DNA from: Symbiodinium natans
Lineage: Eukaryota > Sar > Dinophyceae > Suessiales > Symbiodiniaceae
Length of the DNA stretch: 64,000 nt
Assembly: GCA_905221605.1 (NCBI GenBank)
Contig: CAJNDS010000080.1
Coordinates: forward strand, 187,501 to 251,500
Reading direction: 5' to 3'
Positions within the stretch are counted from its first letter, which is position 1. Every line of letters begins with the position of its first letter. The notes beneath the pieces are model-generated. The model made no database searches. It was not told the DNA's origin and worked only from the letters and a program-made list of their open reading frames with translations. This document shows positions 29,061 through 40,092 of this stretch, piece after piece. A program made the translations under genes and the position numbers.

Positions 29061-29517
29061 CTGCAAGCTGCAATTTTTCTAGGGTTCAGGATTAGGGTTT
29101 AGGGTTTAGGGTTTAAAGGTTTAGGGTTTTATGGTTTCTGCGAAGGTTTCGGGGTGGAGGTCCTGCGGGCCCAAAACGACTCTACTCCCCGCCCGCAAAG
29201 CCAGCCAACTGCTGCAAAACCCAGGGCCAAGACATCAGAACCCTTTAAAGAAGGTAAGGGACCATACTAAGGGACCATGTAACTACCCTTCGAATTATGG
29301 CCCAAAACAACACAAAACAGCCACGTAGCATGGTGGATAGAATGAATAGAACCAGAGGAACCTGAACCACTAATCCTAAACCCCCGACCCCGAACCCCTA
29401 ACCAGCCCTAAGCCCTAAACCCTGAAGCCCAAACCCTCACCAACCCTAAGCCCTGAACCCTGAACCCTGAACCCTAAACCCTAAACCCTAAACCCTAAAC
29501 CCCCCTCCGGCGTTTAC

Positions 29518-29556
29518 TTATGGGCTGCTCCAACATTCCTCAGCTCATGGTAAGAC
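29518..29556 (-). CDS. candidate exon
   Basis: Codes SYHELRNVGAAH; acceptor TCCAGTGCAG|G, donor GTAAAC. Phase does not match 29060 directly, so a small exon may be missing between them. Confidence 0.55.
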
Positions 29557-29898
29557 CTGCACTGGAAGAAGCCATGGCTTAGGATTTAGGGGTTTATGGG
29601 GTTGAGGGTTTGGGGTTTAGGTCTAGGGTTTAGGGTTTAGGGTTTAGGGTTCAGGGTTTAGGGTTCAGGATTCAGGGTTTGGGGTTTAGGGTTTAAGGTT
29701 TAAGGATTATATAGGGTTTAGGGTTCCGGGTTCAGGGTTCAGGGTTTAGGGTTTAAGGTTTAGGGCTTGGGGTTGCGACTTCAAAAAGCAGTCCAGAACC
29801 GCAACAGAAGGTGAACCCCTAAACCCTAAACCCTAAACCCTAAACCCTAAACCCTAAACCCTAAACCCTAAACCCCCTCCCCTCCGAGCCCCCTTCAC

Positions 29899-29931
29899 CT
29901 CACTGGCCAAGGCCAGGAGTTCCTTCTTCGC
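29899..29931 (-). CDS. candidate exon, coiled-coil-like
   Basis: Eleven codons AKKELLALASE with acceptor ATTGCAAAG|G and donor GTGAAG; a helical heptad-like segment. Confidence 0.6.
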
Positions 29932-30159
29932 CTTTGCAATCATGGGTTTAGGGTTTAGGGTTTAGGGTTTAGGGTTTGGGGTTTAGGGTTTGGGGTTTAG
30001 GGTTCAGGGTTCAGGGTTTGGGGTTTAGGGTTTATGGGTACCTGCACATGTAGTAGAACATGCTATACTGAAGAATTCTAGAAAGCATCGCAAGACAGCA
30101 TAACCTAAGCTCACTTAGGGTAAGATGAGCCAGAGCATTATAAACTTCTAGAGTCCAAT

Positions 30160-30198
30160 CTGCTTGTTTCTGGTGGCGTCCACCTTTTCTCGTAATAG
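30160..30198 (-). CDS. candidate exon, coiled-coil-like
   Basis: Codes LLREKVDATRNKQ after acceptor GTCACCCAG. The donor is uncertain (AAGCAG|ATTG, or GTGGAC inside). Confidence 0.4.
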
Positions 30199-30614
30199 CT
30201 GGGTGACGTCGATAGGTGGGTAGGCAGGATCTCAGGGCCCACAGCTTAGGGTTTAGGGTTTAGGGTTTAGGGTTTAGGGTTTAGGGTTTAGGGTTTAGGG
30301 TTTAGGGTCGAGGGTTTAGGCAAGCCCCAAAACCTGAATCCCAAACCCTATACTGTTGGACCTGGTTTAACCCCCTCTACAAAGTCCGATTGGCTGGGCT
30401 ATTCAGGACACCCTGACTGTTGTTGGGGTATAGACCAGGTCCCGCTTGAAGGTCAAATCGTCCGGGTGTCGTAAGAACAGAACACGCGGCGCGCCTTTTA
30501 AATCAGTTGCCGGGCCTCGCTGTTGCTCTTAAGCTCATCTAAACTCCTCCCTTGTAGAATCATATGAACCCCGTGGACCGTGTAAAGAGAGCCAAAACCA
30601 GCTTCGACTGTTCT

Positions 30615-30646
<32 letters not shown>

Positions 30647-30956
30647 AGGGGCGCCCACACACTAAAACAGGTTCAACTTTACCCTGAACGCCAAGCGCCA
30701 AACCTTAAATGCTAAACCCCTACCCCAAAGCTTGTAAACCCTGAACTCTATACTACTGCTATTGGTGAGTGTTTGTGCTCCTTAGAAATCTTGGGCATAT
30801 ATGAGGTGTCCGTTTAGGGATACGAGAATAAAGCAGTGTCCTGCGGAGATGCTCGAAATAACTTGCCGTGCTTGTTTGGTGATACCGGAATAGAATGCTT
30901 CACATCCCTTAGACCAAACCTGAAACCCAAAAGCAGCAAAGGACCAGGGCATGTAC

Positions 30957-31000
30957 GTCAATCCACAGCTCAGGGGTGGTCTCGCGATCCGTGATGTCCC
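30957..31000 (-). CDS. exon of unknown protein
   Basis: Codes DITDRETTPELWID; acceptor GACTAAG|G, donor GTACAT. Probably follows 31118-31191 (SSRI then R-DITDR), with one base of uncertainty at the junction. Confidence 0.65.
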
Positions 31001-31117
31001 CTTAGTCGCAAGTTAAAGCAAAAACTGTAAGCATTGCCCTAAACCCTAAACCCTAAACCCTAAACCCTAAACCCTAAACCCTAAACCCTAAACCCTAAAC
31101 CCTAAACCCTAAGCTTC

Positions 31118-31191
31118 CTGATCCGTGAGCTTTCCCAAGTCTCCGGGGGCAAAGGCAGAACCTTCTTGGGCACCAGAACATGCAAGATTTG
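31118..31191 (-). CDS. exon of unknown protein, strongly coding
   Basis: Codes QILHVLVPKKVLPLPPETWE then SSRI; acceptor GGCAAAGCAG. Donor GA or GG (ATCAG|GAAGC). CCCTAAA left, TTTAGGG right. Confidence 0.68.
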
Positions 31192-31672
31192 CTGCTTTGC
31201 CAGGCTTGCAGGTAGGGTTTAGGGTTAGGGTTTTGGGTTTAGGGTTTGGGGTTTGCGGTTTAAGGTTTAGGGTTTAGGGTTAGGGTTTAGGGTGTAGGGT
31301 TTAGGGTTTAGGGTTTACGGTTTATAGGGTTTAGGCTTTGGGGCTTGGGGTTTAGGGTTTAGGGGTGTGCCTTTGCTGGGAGCCATGGCCGCCCACGGGC
31401 CAACAGAATGTAGCCCCGAACCCTCAACCCTAGTCCCTGAAACCGATTTGTTTTCACCCTCTGCTGCCTGCCTCAAGACCCCAAATGATCACAAAGGACT
31501 TCAATCATTGCTATAGGGGTCGAACAAATTGCCAGTAGTATTCCCTGACGGTCCCTGTATAAGTATGCTCTAGCAACCCCCAAAACCCTATTCTAATTCT
31601 CAAGGCCCGTGTAGTAACCTCAAGCCAGTGGAGCACGAAGTCTTGAACTCCCTAGGAGGAGCTCTGGAAGCC

Positions 31673-31760
31673 CACCCCCCCCACCCCCCCCCACCCCCCC
31701 CCCACCCCCACCCCCCCCCCCCCCCCACCCCCCCCACCCCCCCCCCCCCCCCCTAAAACC
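31673..31760. repeat. poly-C run with A interruptions
   Basis: About 85 bp of C broken by single A, passing directly into (CCCTAAA)n with CCCTAA variants to 31915 and then another C-run and A-run. The join suggests C-slippage from the CCC of the telomeric unit. Confidence 0.95.
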
Positions 31761-31949
31761 CTAACCCTAACCCTAAACCCTAACCTAAACCCTAAACCCT
31801 AAACCCTAAACCCTAAACCCTAAACCCTAAACCCTAAACCCTAACCCTAAACCCTAAACCTAAAACCCTAAACCCTACACCCTAAACCCAAACCCTAACC
31901 CTAACCCCTAAACCCCCCCCCCCCCCCCAAAAAAAAAAAAAAGAGACAC

Positions 31950-32008
31950 TTTCTGCAAGCACAGGGACGTAACGCCTTGACCTCTGGCAGGACTGGCATC
32001 GTGGGCTC
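31950..32008 (-). CDS. exon of unknown protein
   Basis: Codes EPTMPVLPEVKALRPCACRK; acceptor TCTACCCAG|G, donor GTGTCT or an earlier GTCAAG. TTTAGGG array starts 20 bp to its right. Confidence 0.62.
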
Positions 32009-32179
32009 CTGGGTAGACTTGAGTTTAGGGTTTAGGGTTTAGGGTTTAGGGTTTAGGGTTTAGGGTTTAGGGTTTAGGGTTTAGGGTTTAGGGTTTAGGG
32101 TTCCGGGTTTAGGGTAAGGGGTCCAGGGGGCGTCTCCGCCCTTGCGGAGGCCTTGGTACCTTTCCTAGGCATAACCCGA

Positions 32180-32330
32180 CTTTGGAGCCTGGCAAAAATA
32201 GTGTACACTTTTTAGGTATAGGTAGGTATAATAGAGTAGATCCTGGAAAATAGTATATACTTTATAGGTACAAGTAGCTGAAATAGGAACCCAGAACCAA
32301 GAAAAGTGTTGAAGTATAGTACTCCAAAAC
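32180..32330. mobile_element. inverted-repeat element, family E (extended copy)
   Basis: Matches 21141-21243 with the inner segment TAGTATATACTTTATAGG present twice; ends TTTGGAG / TACTCCAAAAC. Confidence 0.7.
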
Positions 32331-32339
32331 CAAGATCAC

Positions 32340-33060
32340 ATTAGGGCTTAGTTCAGGGTTGAGGTCTTAGGCTTTCGCGCTCCAGCAATACCAAACACAT
32401 ACTTGCGGCCCTATTAATAAAAGTAGCTTTATGGGCCGTAATGAGTTCACTTCTTTCACGACTGTACAGTGATTTCCTTGTTGACTTGTAATATAGCTCT
32501 TTTGCGCCCTTACGAATCATCACTCTTATCGTGTTGACCAGGATCCTCTCTTATGTTCTAGGGGAAGACCGTGAAGTGCTAGGAATGTGGATTAGTTTAT
32601 AGCGGCTCACGACCTTCGCCATTTTATGCTCTCTCCGTCCCTTCGCTCGTTCTATTTCAAAATGGGGGTTGTCCGAAGATCGAGGCTAGAGGTTTAGGGT
32701 TGGGGATTGCGGGCGTGTGGGGCTACTGGGGCAAGGGAGGGAGAATTTCCGCCTGGTTGAGCAACGAGTCTAACGGCTCAATACCCCCATACATCTCAGA
32801 ACTAAACCCTGAACCCTAACCCTTAACAAAAAGAGAATAGCAATAACAACAAAAAACACCTATAAACCCAATAAACCTCACAAGCCCTACAAGCTTTTTG
32901 TTATTAGCCCTGCAAGCCCCATAAACCCTCTAAACCCTACAAGCCCTAAACCCTAAACACTAAACCCTAAACCCTAAACTCCTACAAGCCCCAAACCCTA
33001 CACCCTAAACCCCAAACACTAAACTTTACAACCCCTCTACGCCTTTCTCAGCCCCAGGAA
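32340..33060. other. unique stretch then degenerate CCCTAAA
   Basis: 32360-32700 is non-repetitive with no splice-bounded open frame that I trust; 32800-33140 is degenerate CCCTAAA/TACAAGCCC repeats. Confidence 0.5.
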
Positions 33061-33146
33061 AACCACACCCTGCTGAAACCCTAAACCCTAAACCCTAAAC
33101 CCTAAACCCTAAACTCCTACAAACCCCAAACCCTACAAACCCTAAC

Positions 33147-33187
33147 ATCGGAGCCCGCAGCCGAGTCACATCCTGCAGCTCCTCGCG
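33147..33187 (-). CDS. candidate exon, coiled-coil-like
   Basis: Codes REELQDVTRLRAP; acceptor CGGCCCCAG, donor GTTAGG of the degenerate telomeric tract. Confidence 0.6.
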
Positions 33188-33321
33188 CTGGGGCCGCCTC
33201 GGGTTTAGGGTTTAGGGTTTGTTTAGGGTTTAGGGTTTAGGGTTTAGGGTTTCGAGTTTAGAGTTTAGAGTTTAGGGTTTAGGGTTTAGGGTTTGTTCAG
33301 GGTTTAGGGTTTAGGGTTCAG

Positions 33322-33374
33322 CTTGCAAATATAGAGCTCTGAGCCAGGAAAAAGAAAGGATGGCCAAAAATCAC
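33322..33374 (-). CDS. candidate exon, hydrophobic
   Basis: Codes VIFGHPFFFLAQSSIFA, long enough for part of a membrane helix. Acceptor CTGTATGCAG|G is good; the donor is unclear (near GCAAG|CTGA). Confidence 0.5.
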
Positions 33375-33462
33375 CTGCATACAGAGCTTTTTCGGTTATC
33401 TTACAGGGTACACAGGGTTTTAGGGTTTAGGGCTTGGGATTCTGGGGGTTTTGGGGGGAGAG

Positions 33463-33530
33463 CGTGAGCTAGGCTCAAAATTTGGGCGCTCGCAGCTGTA
33501 GGTTGCGAAGTGCGCACGCTGACGGCGTGG
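33463..33530 (-). CDS. candidate exon, boundaries uncertain
   Basis: Reads HAVSVRTSQPTAASAQILSL after acceptor GATACAAG. No clear donor. Confidence 0.35.
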
Positions 33531-33842
33531 CTTGTATCTTAGCAACCCTAAGATGGGGATCACGGACCCCATGCTACAATACTCCCTATTCGGGCTAATT
33601 GTAAGGCATATGGACCATGAACCCTTTGAGGGCTCTTGAGTCCCTAAACCCCAAACCCGAAACCCTCAAAAACAACCAAACGATTTCTGGCACATCTACG
33701 AAATCGTAGTACAGGGTTTGGGGTTTAGGGTCTAGGGTTTTCGGGTTGGGTTTTAGGGTTGAAGAACGTATAGGGTACATGGTGCTCGGTTTTTTGTTGG
33801 GATTCTATTTGCCCCCTACGGAAGAACGATCCCATGTCTCAC

Positions 33843-33898
33843 CGCTCGACCGATTCTAGCCGCAATTCTCAAATAATGCCTCAATCTTCCCTTCAGTG
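33843..33898 (-). CDS. exon of unknown protein
   Basis: Codes LKGRLRHYLRIAARIGRA, a basic amphipathic helix; acceptor AAATATAG, donor GTGAGA. Confidence 0.62.
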
Positions 33899-34156
33899 CT
33901 ATATTTAGACAATGCAGCCTCGTTCCTGAGGAAGCCTTAGCTAAACCCTTAAACCCTAAACCCTCAACCCTAACCCCTCCCCTCCGCCCCCTCCCTGCCA
34001 AGCCCTAGGCACACGGTGCCTGGGAAAGCCCTGATGCTTATATTTGAGAGCTTCAGCTCGGATGAAAACCCTCAACCCATAGCTGCAGCCCGCCTTGCAT
34101 ACATGCAGATTGCAGTTGCAGCCTGAACCCTCAAGCCTAAACCCTAAACCCTAAAC

Positions 34157-34232
34157 CCATTCTGAGCAGCTGACCACTTGCTGTAGTCCACTTGGAAGTC
34201 ATAGATCCCCGACTGAGCAGCGAGAACGCTGA
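34157..34232 (-). CDS. exon of unknown protein
   Basis: Codes SGIYDFQVDYSKWSAAQNG before a telomeric GTTTAG donor. Acceptor is CTTAAG at 34233, or CTCAG about 20 bp downstream of it in the exon. Confidence 0.65.
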
Positions 34233-34793
34233 CTTAAGAGGGACACGCTGCTTCACGAAAGGGCTGAAAGGGCTTAAGGCTTCAGGCTTCGGGTTTAAGT
34301 GGTTCAGGGCAACAGCTGGTTCCATCCCTAAACCCTAAACCCTAAACCCTAAACCCTAAACCCTAAACCCTAAACCCTAAACCCTAAACCCTAAACCCTA
34401 AACCCTACGGTGGTGTTGAGTAAGGCAAACTCCAACCGAAGGAATGGCATGTTTCACCCCCCCTGTGCCCCCCCCATCTGACCCGACCTCCCCTTTCCTG
34501 TTACTCGGCCGTAGCAGCGCCTAGGGATCCGAAACCCTAAACCCTAAACCCTAAACCCTACACCCTAAACCCGGAAGCATGAAGCCCATGATCCACGTGA
34601 TGAGTTTTCCGAACATTGGAGGGGGGGGGGGGGTGCGCTTCGTTGGGGCTCCGATCATCGATAACAAGGACGATAGAGCATGTTGGGGATATATTAGGAG
34701 GATACCCATATATTTGGGAAATGCCCCAAGCCCTAAACCCTAAACCCTAAACCCCAAACCCTAGCCCCAAACCCTAAACCCTAAAACCTAAAC

Positions 34794-34867
34794 CGTTCAA
34801 ATGCCTCAGAGAGAACGTAGAGCTTCATGGAAGGGTGGCGCATCATCACGCTGTCGAGCAGCGAGTG
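34794..34867 (-). CDS. exon of unknown protein, strongly coding
   Basis: Codes HSLLDSVMMRHPSMKLYVLS then EAFER; acceptor CCTGCCAG, donor GTTTAG of the adjoining tract. The helical pattern recalls alpha-solenoid proteins such as the RIH-type repeats of inositol-trisphosphate and ryanodine receptors, but this is a weak impression. Confidence 0.72.
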
Positions 34868-35059
34868 CTGGCAGGTTCAATCTTCAGTCCCATGAGCACC
34901 ATGCGGAAGGGATTAGGGTTCAGGGTTCAGGGTTCAGGGTTCAGGGTTTAGGGTTTAGGGTTTAGGGTTTAGGGTTCAGGGTTTAAGGTTACTTGCAAAG
35001 GCTCAAAAGCCCGCACGTTAAAAGATGGTCTGCAGGATATACGGAAATAACAACTAGTT

Positions 35060-35345
35060 TTGATACAGTCTCATACATAATGTACATGCAGTGATAATAC
35101 ACAGCATATAGTAGAAAGTACATAGTATATAGTATATCGTAATTAGCAGTATACAGTATACAGTATACAGTACACAGTATACAGGATACAGTATCCACAT
35201 TACAGTATACAGTAGACAGTGTCTGTATATTGCATAGTCTACAGTACACAGTATACAGTATGGGAAAAAAGAAATATGATCGTCTTGTAATGCAGAATAG
35301 AGTAGAGTGTAGTATTTTGTAGTATAGTACAGATAGCAAAGTACA
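35060..35345. repeat. GTATACA microsatellite region
   Basis: Imperfect (AGTATACAGTATACA)n sequence. Tyr/Cys/Leu-rich minus-strand frames (YTVYC repeats) derive from it and are not genes. Confidence 0.9.
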
Positions 35346-35597
35346 GTAGTATGCCCTTCATCTGCTTTAGGAAGACGCCCCCCCCCCCCCCCAGGTGTAG
35401 GCGACACAGTAAGTGGAGTTTTGGTAGGTTTAAGGTTTTTAGGGTTGAGGGTTTGGGGTTAAAGGGTTTGTAAGGCTTAGGAGATGGCACAGGGATCAAG
35501 GTTTCAGTTAGGATGCCTTCCCACAAGCTTTTGCACCCTTCGTTCCGACCATAGGCTAGGGTTAGGCTCAGGGTTGCGGATTCTAACTCCAATGGCC

Positions 35598-35605
35598 TTC
35601 TATAT

Positions 35606-35655
<50 letters not shown>
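35598..35655. repeat. TA microsatellite
   Basis: (TA)n of about 50 bp. The region 35400-36150 around it shows no convincing exon. Confidence 0.95.
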
Positions 35656-35656
<1 letters not shown>

Positions 35657-36159
35657 CGCCTAGATGTTCGATCGCTTGCTGTTACGACACAATGTTAGAG
35701 GATTCAGACGTGCGGGTAAAAGAGTCCAAAGAGGCAAACATGTGTACTGTCCAAACGCATAAAGAGTCGCAAAATCTCGCTTCAAGTGAGACTCTTTGTA
35801 CTTCAACACATGTGTATGTATATACGTATATACATATATATATATATATACATATGTACTATAGTACACAGCTCAAGAATATTTGTTGACATACTCAGCG
35901 TGCATGTGCCACTCAGTTAAACGTTCATGAACGCAAATGCCCTCATTGCGCCTCAGCTGGCGAATGCGTGGCTGACAGGATCTCCCCTCGAACAGCAATC
36001 TTCAAGGCCTCTCAAATCAAGATTTGGGTTTAGGGTTTAGGGTTCTGGTTTAGAGAGATTCTAGGGTTTAGGGTTTAGCGTCTGAAAAACCCTAGCCCCT
36101 AAACCCGAATCGTGAATCACAGGAGTCCGCATGCAGGAATCGTCAAATCAGATCCCTAC

Positions 36160-36218
36160 TGTCGAGGAGTCGAGGATGTCGCGTAGACCTCCGATATCCA
36201 TCAGCATCCCACATCCTC
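36160..36218 (-). CDS. candidate exon
   Basis: Acceptor TACTTCAG|G and donor GTAGGG. One frame reads GMLMDIGGLRDILDSST, another RMWDADGYRRSTRHPRLLD. Confidence 0.5.
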
Positions 36219-36310
36219 CTGAAGTACCTGAACTCCAACCCTAAACCCTAAACCCTAAACACTAAACCCTAAACCCTAAACCCTGAACCCTAAACCCTAA
36301 ACCCTAAACC

Positions 36311-36377
36311 CGTGGGGCTGTTCTCTTTGCGCCTATGAGTCGGAGATGACCCTAGAGGCTCCCAGATCGCCATCTCG
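36311..36377 (-). CDS. exon of unknown protein
   Basis: Codes EMAIWEPLGSSPTHRRKENS then PT. Acceptor CCCCAATTCAG sits at the end of a CCCTAA-type stretch; donor GTTTAG of the next array. A clear example of an exon enclosed by telomeric tracts. Confidence 0.68.
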
Positions 36378-36973
36378 CTGAATTGGGGTTAGGGTTTAGG
36401 GTTTAGGGTTTAGGGGTTTAGGGTTTAGGGTTTAGGGTTTAGGGCTTAGGGCTTAGGGTTTAATTAGGGTTTAGGGTTTAGGGATTCCTTGACTTGCAGT
36501 TGGGCTCCTGCTATGTGTGAGGAATCTCTTTGGGTTTACCCTAGGGTTTAGGGTTTAGGGTTTTTAGGGTGTAGGGCTTCGGATGCGGGTCGTTTTCCAG
36601 ACTAGGCTCCCTATGGGGGGTGTATTTTAAGAATGCCGTGCAAATATTTGGGACCCAAGTAGGGACCCCAATTTAAGAGAAGCTACGCAGGAAACTGTTT
36701 TTGGGTTTGGGCGAGGCGTTGGGATGACTGCAAGGTTCGGGCCCTAGAGCCGAAACAGGAGGAAGGGCATCCCATAGACAAGGGGATAAGGAAGTCTAAG
36801 CCAAGTCAGCTGCTGCTGGCTCTAAAACCCCTAAATTCAACCCTGAACCCCAACCCCTAAACCCCTTGACCCTGGAAGGCCCCTAAATCAACACTAAATA
36901 AACCCTAAACCCTAAACCCCAAACCCGAAACCCCCTGAACCCCGGGAAGGCCCCAAAAGGAGTGCAAAAGGAC

Positions 36974-37036
36974 GTCGTGCCTCCTCAGTCATTTTGTCGG
37001 TGTCAACCGGCAGCATCTTTAGCTGAGCCAGCTTGC
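36974..37036 (-). CDS. exon of unknown protein, strongly coding
   Basis: Codes KLAQLKMLPVDTDKMTEEAR; acceptor GGGGAG|GC, donor GTCCTT or a nearby GC/GA site. Confidence 0.65.
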
Positions 37037-37155
37037 CTCCCCGCGCAAATGTGGGCGGGGGAGGTTAGCGGTGAAATTGGGTTTGGGTTTAGGGTTTAGA
37101 GTTTAGGGTTTAGGGTTTCGGTTTAGGGTTTGGGGTTTAGGGTGTAGGGTTTGGC

Positions 37156-37227
37156 CTTCGTCTGACATCTTCCCCTATTGGAAGCAGAGGGAGGGAATGA
37201 CTCCCAAAAGGTTGGTTGGGCGGTTTC
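37156..37227 (-). CDS. candidate exon
   Basis: Codes ETAQPTFWESFPPSASNRGR then CQTK. Acceptor TTGCAAAG|G; donor GC (ACGAAG|GCCAAA), AAGG at both ends. Confidence 0.5.
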
Positions 37228-37804
37228 CTTTGCAAGAAAGCAAGGGTTTAGGTTCTAGGGTTTAGGGTTTAGGGTTTAGGGTTTGGGGTTTAGGGTTTAG
37301 GGTCTAGGGTTTAGGGTTTAGGGTTTAGAGTACCCTAAACTGTTCAACCCCCCCAACTCCCTCAACCCTGCACAGCCCGAAAAGAGCATGCACCCCTATA
37401 CTCTCCCAGACCCCTGGGAGGATCTAAAACGTAGAGCCACCAAATAGTGCCATACTCCTATGTATTGGCTATTGTTTAGGAACTTTTCAGGATTTCGGGT
37501 TTGTGATTAAAACTTTTTTAGGGTTGAGGGGATCTACTTTTTGGATCCTCCCAGGGGCTTGGGTACGCTAAGCCTATAATTCCAATTCAGGGTACCCTCA
37601 ACCCTTCGTAGGGTGTCAGCCCTTTCCCAGGGCTCAACAACCCTAAGCCCACGGCCCTAAGCCCTCAACCTAAACACCAAACCCTAAACCCTAAAACCCC
37701 TAAACCCTAAACCCTAAACCCTAAAACCCTAAACCCTAAACCCTAAAACCCTAAACCCTAAACCCTAACCCTAAACCCTAAAACCCTAAAGCTTAAAGCC
37801 TAGC

Positions 37805-37891
37805 CCTGAGCTCCAAGTCCCTGGCTGAGGGCAAGCTCTCGCGCATTGCGGCGGTGGAAGATCACGGGGACGGTGGTCTCCCCTTTCTCAC
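37805..37891 (-). CDS. exon of unknown protein, strongly coding
   Basis: Reads EKGETTVPVIFHRRNARELA then LSQGLGAQ. Acceptor CCCCGACAG|G, donor probably GC (CTCAGG|GCTAGG). Phase 1 in matches 38242-38297. Confidence 0.7.
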
Positions 37892-38241
37892 CTGTCGGGG
37901 TGTAGGGTTTAGGGTTTTTAGGGTTTAGGGTTTAGGGTTTAGGGTTTAGGGTTTCGGGTTTCGGGTTTCGGGTTTGGGGTTTAGGGTTTCGGGTTTGGGG
38001 TGTAGGGTTGAGGGATTGGGGTTAGGGTGGGTTGTGGTGGAAGCAGTCTCGCTGTGCCTCGGAATCCTAGGCTGCTTATCTACGTTGGGTAAAAGGGTTT
38101 GGGGTTGAGGGGCTAGCCTGAAGCACCTAGCCCTAAACCCTAAACTCTAAACCCCAAACCCTAAACCCTACACCCTAAACCCTAAACCCCAAACCCTCCA
38201 AAAAAAGGGTCCTGGGCTTAGGGTTTAGGGATGTGATGTAC

Positions 38242-38297
38242 TGGGCTCAGGCTGTGAGATCGCTGCTTGGGGAACAAGCAATCTTGGGATCTCTGTG
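38242..38297 (-). CDS. exon of unknown protein
   Basis: Codes TEIPRLLVPQAAISQPEP; acceptor ACGTCTCAG, donor GTACAT. Links 38812-38859 to 37805-37891 in one frame (YIFNTEIPRLL; QPEPSEKGETT). Confidence 0.68.
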
Positions 38298-38339
38298 CTG
38301 AGACGTGTCACCTCTTGATAGGGTTCAGGGTTCAGGGTT

Positions 38340-38520
38340 CAGGGTTTAGGGGTTTAGGGGTTTAGGGGTTTAGGGGTTTAGGGGTTTAGGGGTCTAGGGG
38401 TCTAGGGGTTTAGGGGTTTAGGGGTTTAGGGGTTTAGGGGTTTAGGGCTTTAGGGCTTTAGGGCTTTAGGGCTTTAGGGCTTTAGGGCTTTAGGGCTTTA
38501 GGGCTTTAGGGCTTTAGGGG
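38340..38520. repeat. two variant blocks: (TTTAGGGG)n then (TTTAGGGC)n
   Basis: About a dozen TTTAGGGG units (38345-38445) pass sharply into about ten TTTAGGGC units (38445-38518). Adjacent homogeneous blocks of different variants show stepwise local amplification. Confidence 0.95.
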
Positions 38521-38638
38521 TTCTCAAACGCCTGGCTTCTCGTGACAGAGAGATGACAACCTCGGGGCTTCTACAGCCATAGAGGGCCTAAGAAAAAGAG
38601 AGGCCCTGAACCCTAAATCCTAAGCCCTACGTCTTGCC

Positions 38639-38742
38639 ATGTGCCCCCTTATACTAGCAGTCCGTAACAAAGGATATAATACCCCCCCCCCCCCTATTAT
38701 GATCCCTATTCATAGGACTGTTCGGATCAGGGGGAACATCCC
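38639..38742. mobile_element. inverted-repeat element, family D
   Basis: TGCCCCCTTATACTAGCAGTCC at the left mirrors GGACTGTTCGGATCAGGGGGAACAT at the right, with a C-run of 14 inside. Compare 23741-23811. Confidence 0.75.
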
Positions 38743-38811
38743 TGCACCCTTAATCTTAAACCCTACATCATAAACCCTAACACGGCCTCCAAGCCCCGAC
38801 CCAGGACCCAC

Positions 38812-38859
38812 TTGAAGATGTATGTGGAATTCTTCAAAATGCCAGAGAAAGCAGTCAAA
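38812..38859 (-). CDS. exon of unknown protein
   Basis: Codes LTAFSGILKNSTYIF in the frame that joins 38297; acceptor GTTCAAAG, donor GTGGGT. The frame with phase 0 input (FDCFLWHFEEFHIHLQ) fits the upstream exon better, so one junction has a one-base conflict. Confidence 0.55.
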
Positions 38860-39135
38860 CTTTGAACCCCCCAAAAACAAAGAGTTAGGGTTTGGGGTTG
38901 AGCAAAACAAAAACAGAACCCTAAACCCCTAAACCCTAAACCCCCCTCCAAAACCCTCAATGCTTCCCTAAAACGATCTAATGCTCCTGGTTCCCCAAAA
39001 AACCCTAAACCCTAAATCCTTATCCCAATAACCCTACAATCCCTTCAAACTCTGCTACCCTAAACCCTAAACCCTAAACCCTAAACCCTAAACCCTAAAC
39101 CCTAAGCCCTAAGCCCTAAACCCTAAAGCCTAAAC

Positions 39136-39192
39136 CCTGCACTCCAGGCCTTCTTCTGGTGGGGCGTTGGACTTGAACCCCAGGAAGATGCA
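39136..39192 (-). CDS. exon of unknown protein, strongly coding
   Basis: Nineteen codons CIFLGFKSNAPPEEGLECR; acceptor CCCGCCAG, donor GTTTAG of the telomeric array. Joins 39541-39643 in phase 0. Confidence 0.72.
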
Positions 39193-39540
39193 CTGGCGGG
39201 TTTAGGGTTTAGGGCTTAGGGTTCAGGTCTGTAGGGACTGGCTTGCTTTTTTGTTGGGGGGGAGGGCGGGGCGGTTTATAGGGTTTTGTGCAGTTTGTGG
39301 GGTTTTGCAGGGAGCTTATGGGGTTTGTAGCGCTTACAGGTTTTATAGGGTAAGAGGCGGCAAGAGCGCACTGCTGAAAGGCTCCGACTCTAAAAAGTAG
39401 GCCGCGGAAGACTTTCAACCGGAATCCAGCCCGACCCTCAACCCTAAACCCTAAGCACCTAAACCTTAAACCCGAACCCTAAACCCTAAACCCTAAACCC
39501 TAAACCCTAAACCCTAAACCCTAAACCCTAAACCCTAAAC

Positions 39541-39643
39541 CCTGAGAATCCGCCCCTCATGGCCCACCTGCTCCAGGTAGCCTCGCGTGACCCGGATCAA
39601 GTCCGCCTTTTGCCAGATGCACTCCTTCAAACAGAGGGGGGGC
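39541..39643 (-). CDS. exon of unknown protein, strongly coding
   Basis: Codes CLKECIWQKADLIRVTRGYL then EQVGHEGRILR. Acceptor AACTATTCAG|G, donor GTTTAG. 103 bp, among the longest exons here. Helical; no family recognised. Confidence 0.75.
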
Positions 39644-39812
39644 CTGAATAGTTTCAAGAAGGTTTAGGGTTTAGGGTTTAGGGTTAGGGTATAGGGTTTA
39701 GGGTTTAGGGTTTAGGGTTTAGGGTTCAGGGTTTAGGGTTTGGGTTCAGAGTAGACTTTTCTCTGTACCGGGAGGCCAAGCAACCTCGGTGGTTTAAGGT
39801 TGCGAGCGCCTT

Positions 39813-39916
39813 ATGGGGGTTTCCGAGATTCGGGGGTGCCTTTTTGGGGTCCTTTATTAGGGGGAACCTACTACTGTGGGGGGCGTATATCAGGGTCCCA
39901 TATTTTCGTAAACCGC
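39813..39916. mobile_element. inverted-repeat element, family B
   Basis: Starts TGGGGGTTTCCGAGATTCGG and ends TTTTCGTAAACCGCCA; same plan as 11661-11770. Confidence 0.7.
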
Positions 39917-40001
39917 CAAAGAGGGTCTATCTAGGGTTTCAGGCTTGTAGAAGCTAAACCCTAAATCCTAAACCCTAAACCCTAAACCCTAAACCCTAAA
40001 C

Positions 40002-40092
40002 CCGTTTGACTTGGTTTTGGTTTGTAGGGCATATAGAGGGCCAGGAGGGTCGAAGGCCTAGGGATTGGGGCTTGAAAGGCCAGCAGCTGCGA
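40002..40092 (-). CDS. exon of unknown protein
   Basis: Thirty codons, open from acceptor GACTCCCTCAG to telomeric donor GTTTAG, including SQLLAFQAPIPRPSTLLALY and MPYKPKPSQT. Confidence 0.65.

Noticed and set aside
34989-35407. Overlapping Tyr/Cys/Leu-rich frames of about 117 codons
   Set aside because: Created by the GTATACA microsatellite, which lacks stops in several phases.
35239-35592. 117-codon minus-strand frame
   Set aside because: Runs from degenerate telomeric derivatives into the C-run and microsatellite; no coding signal.
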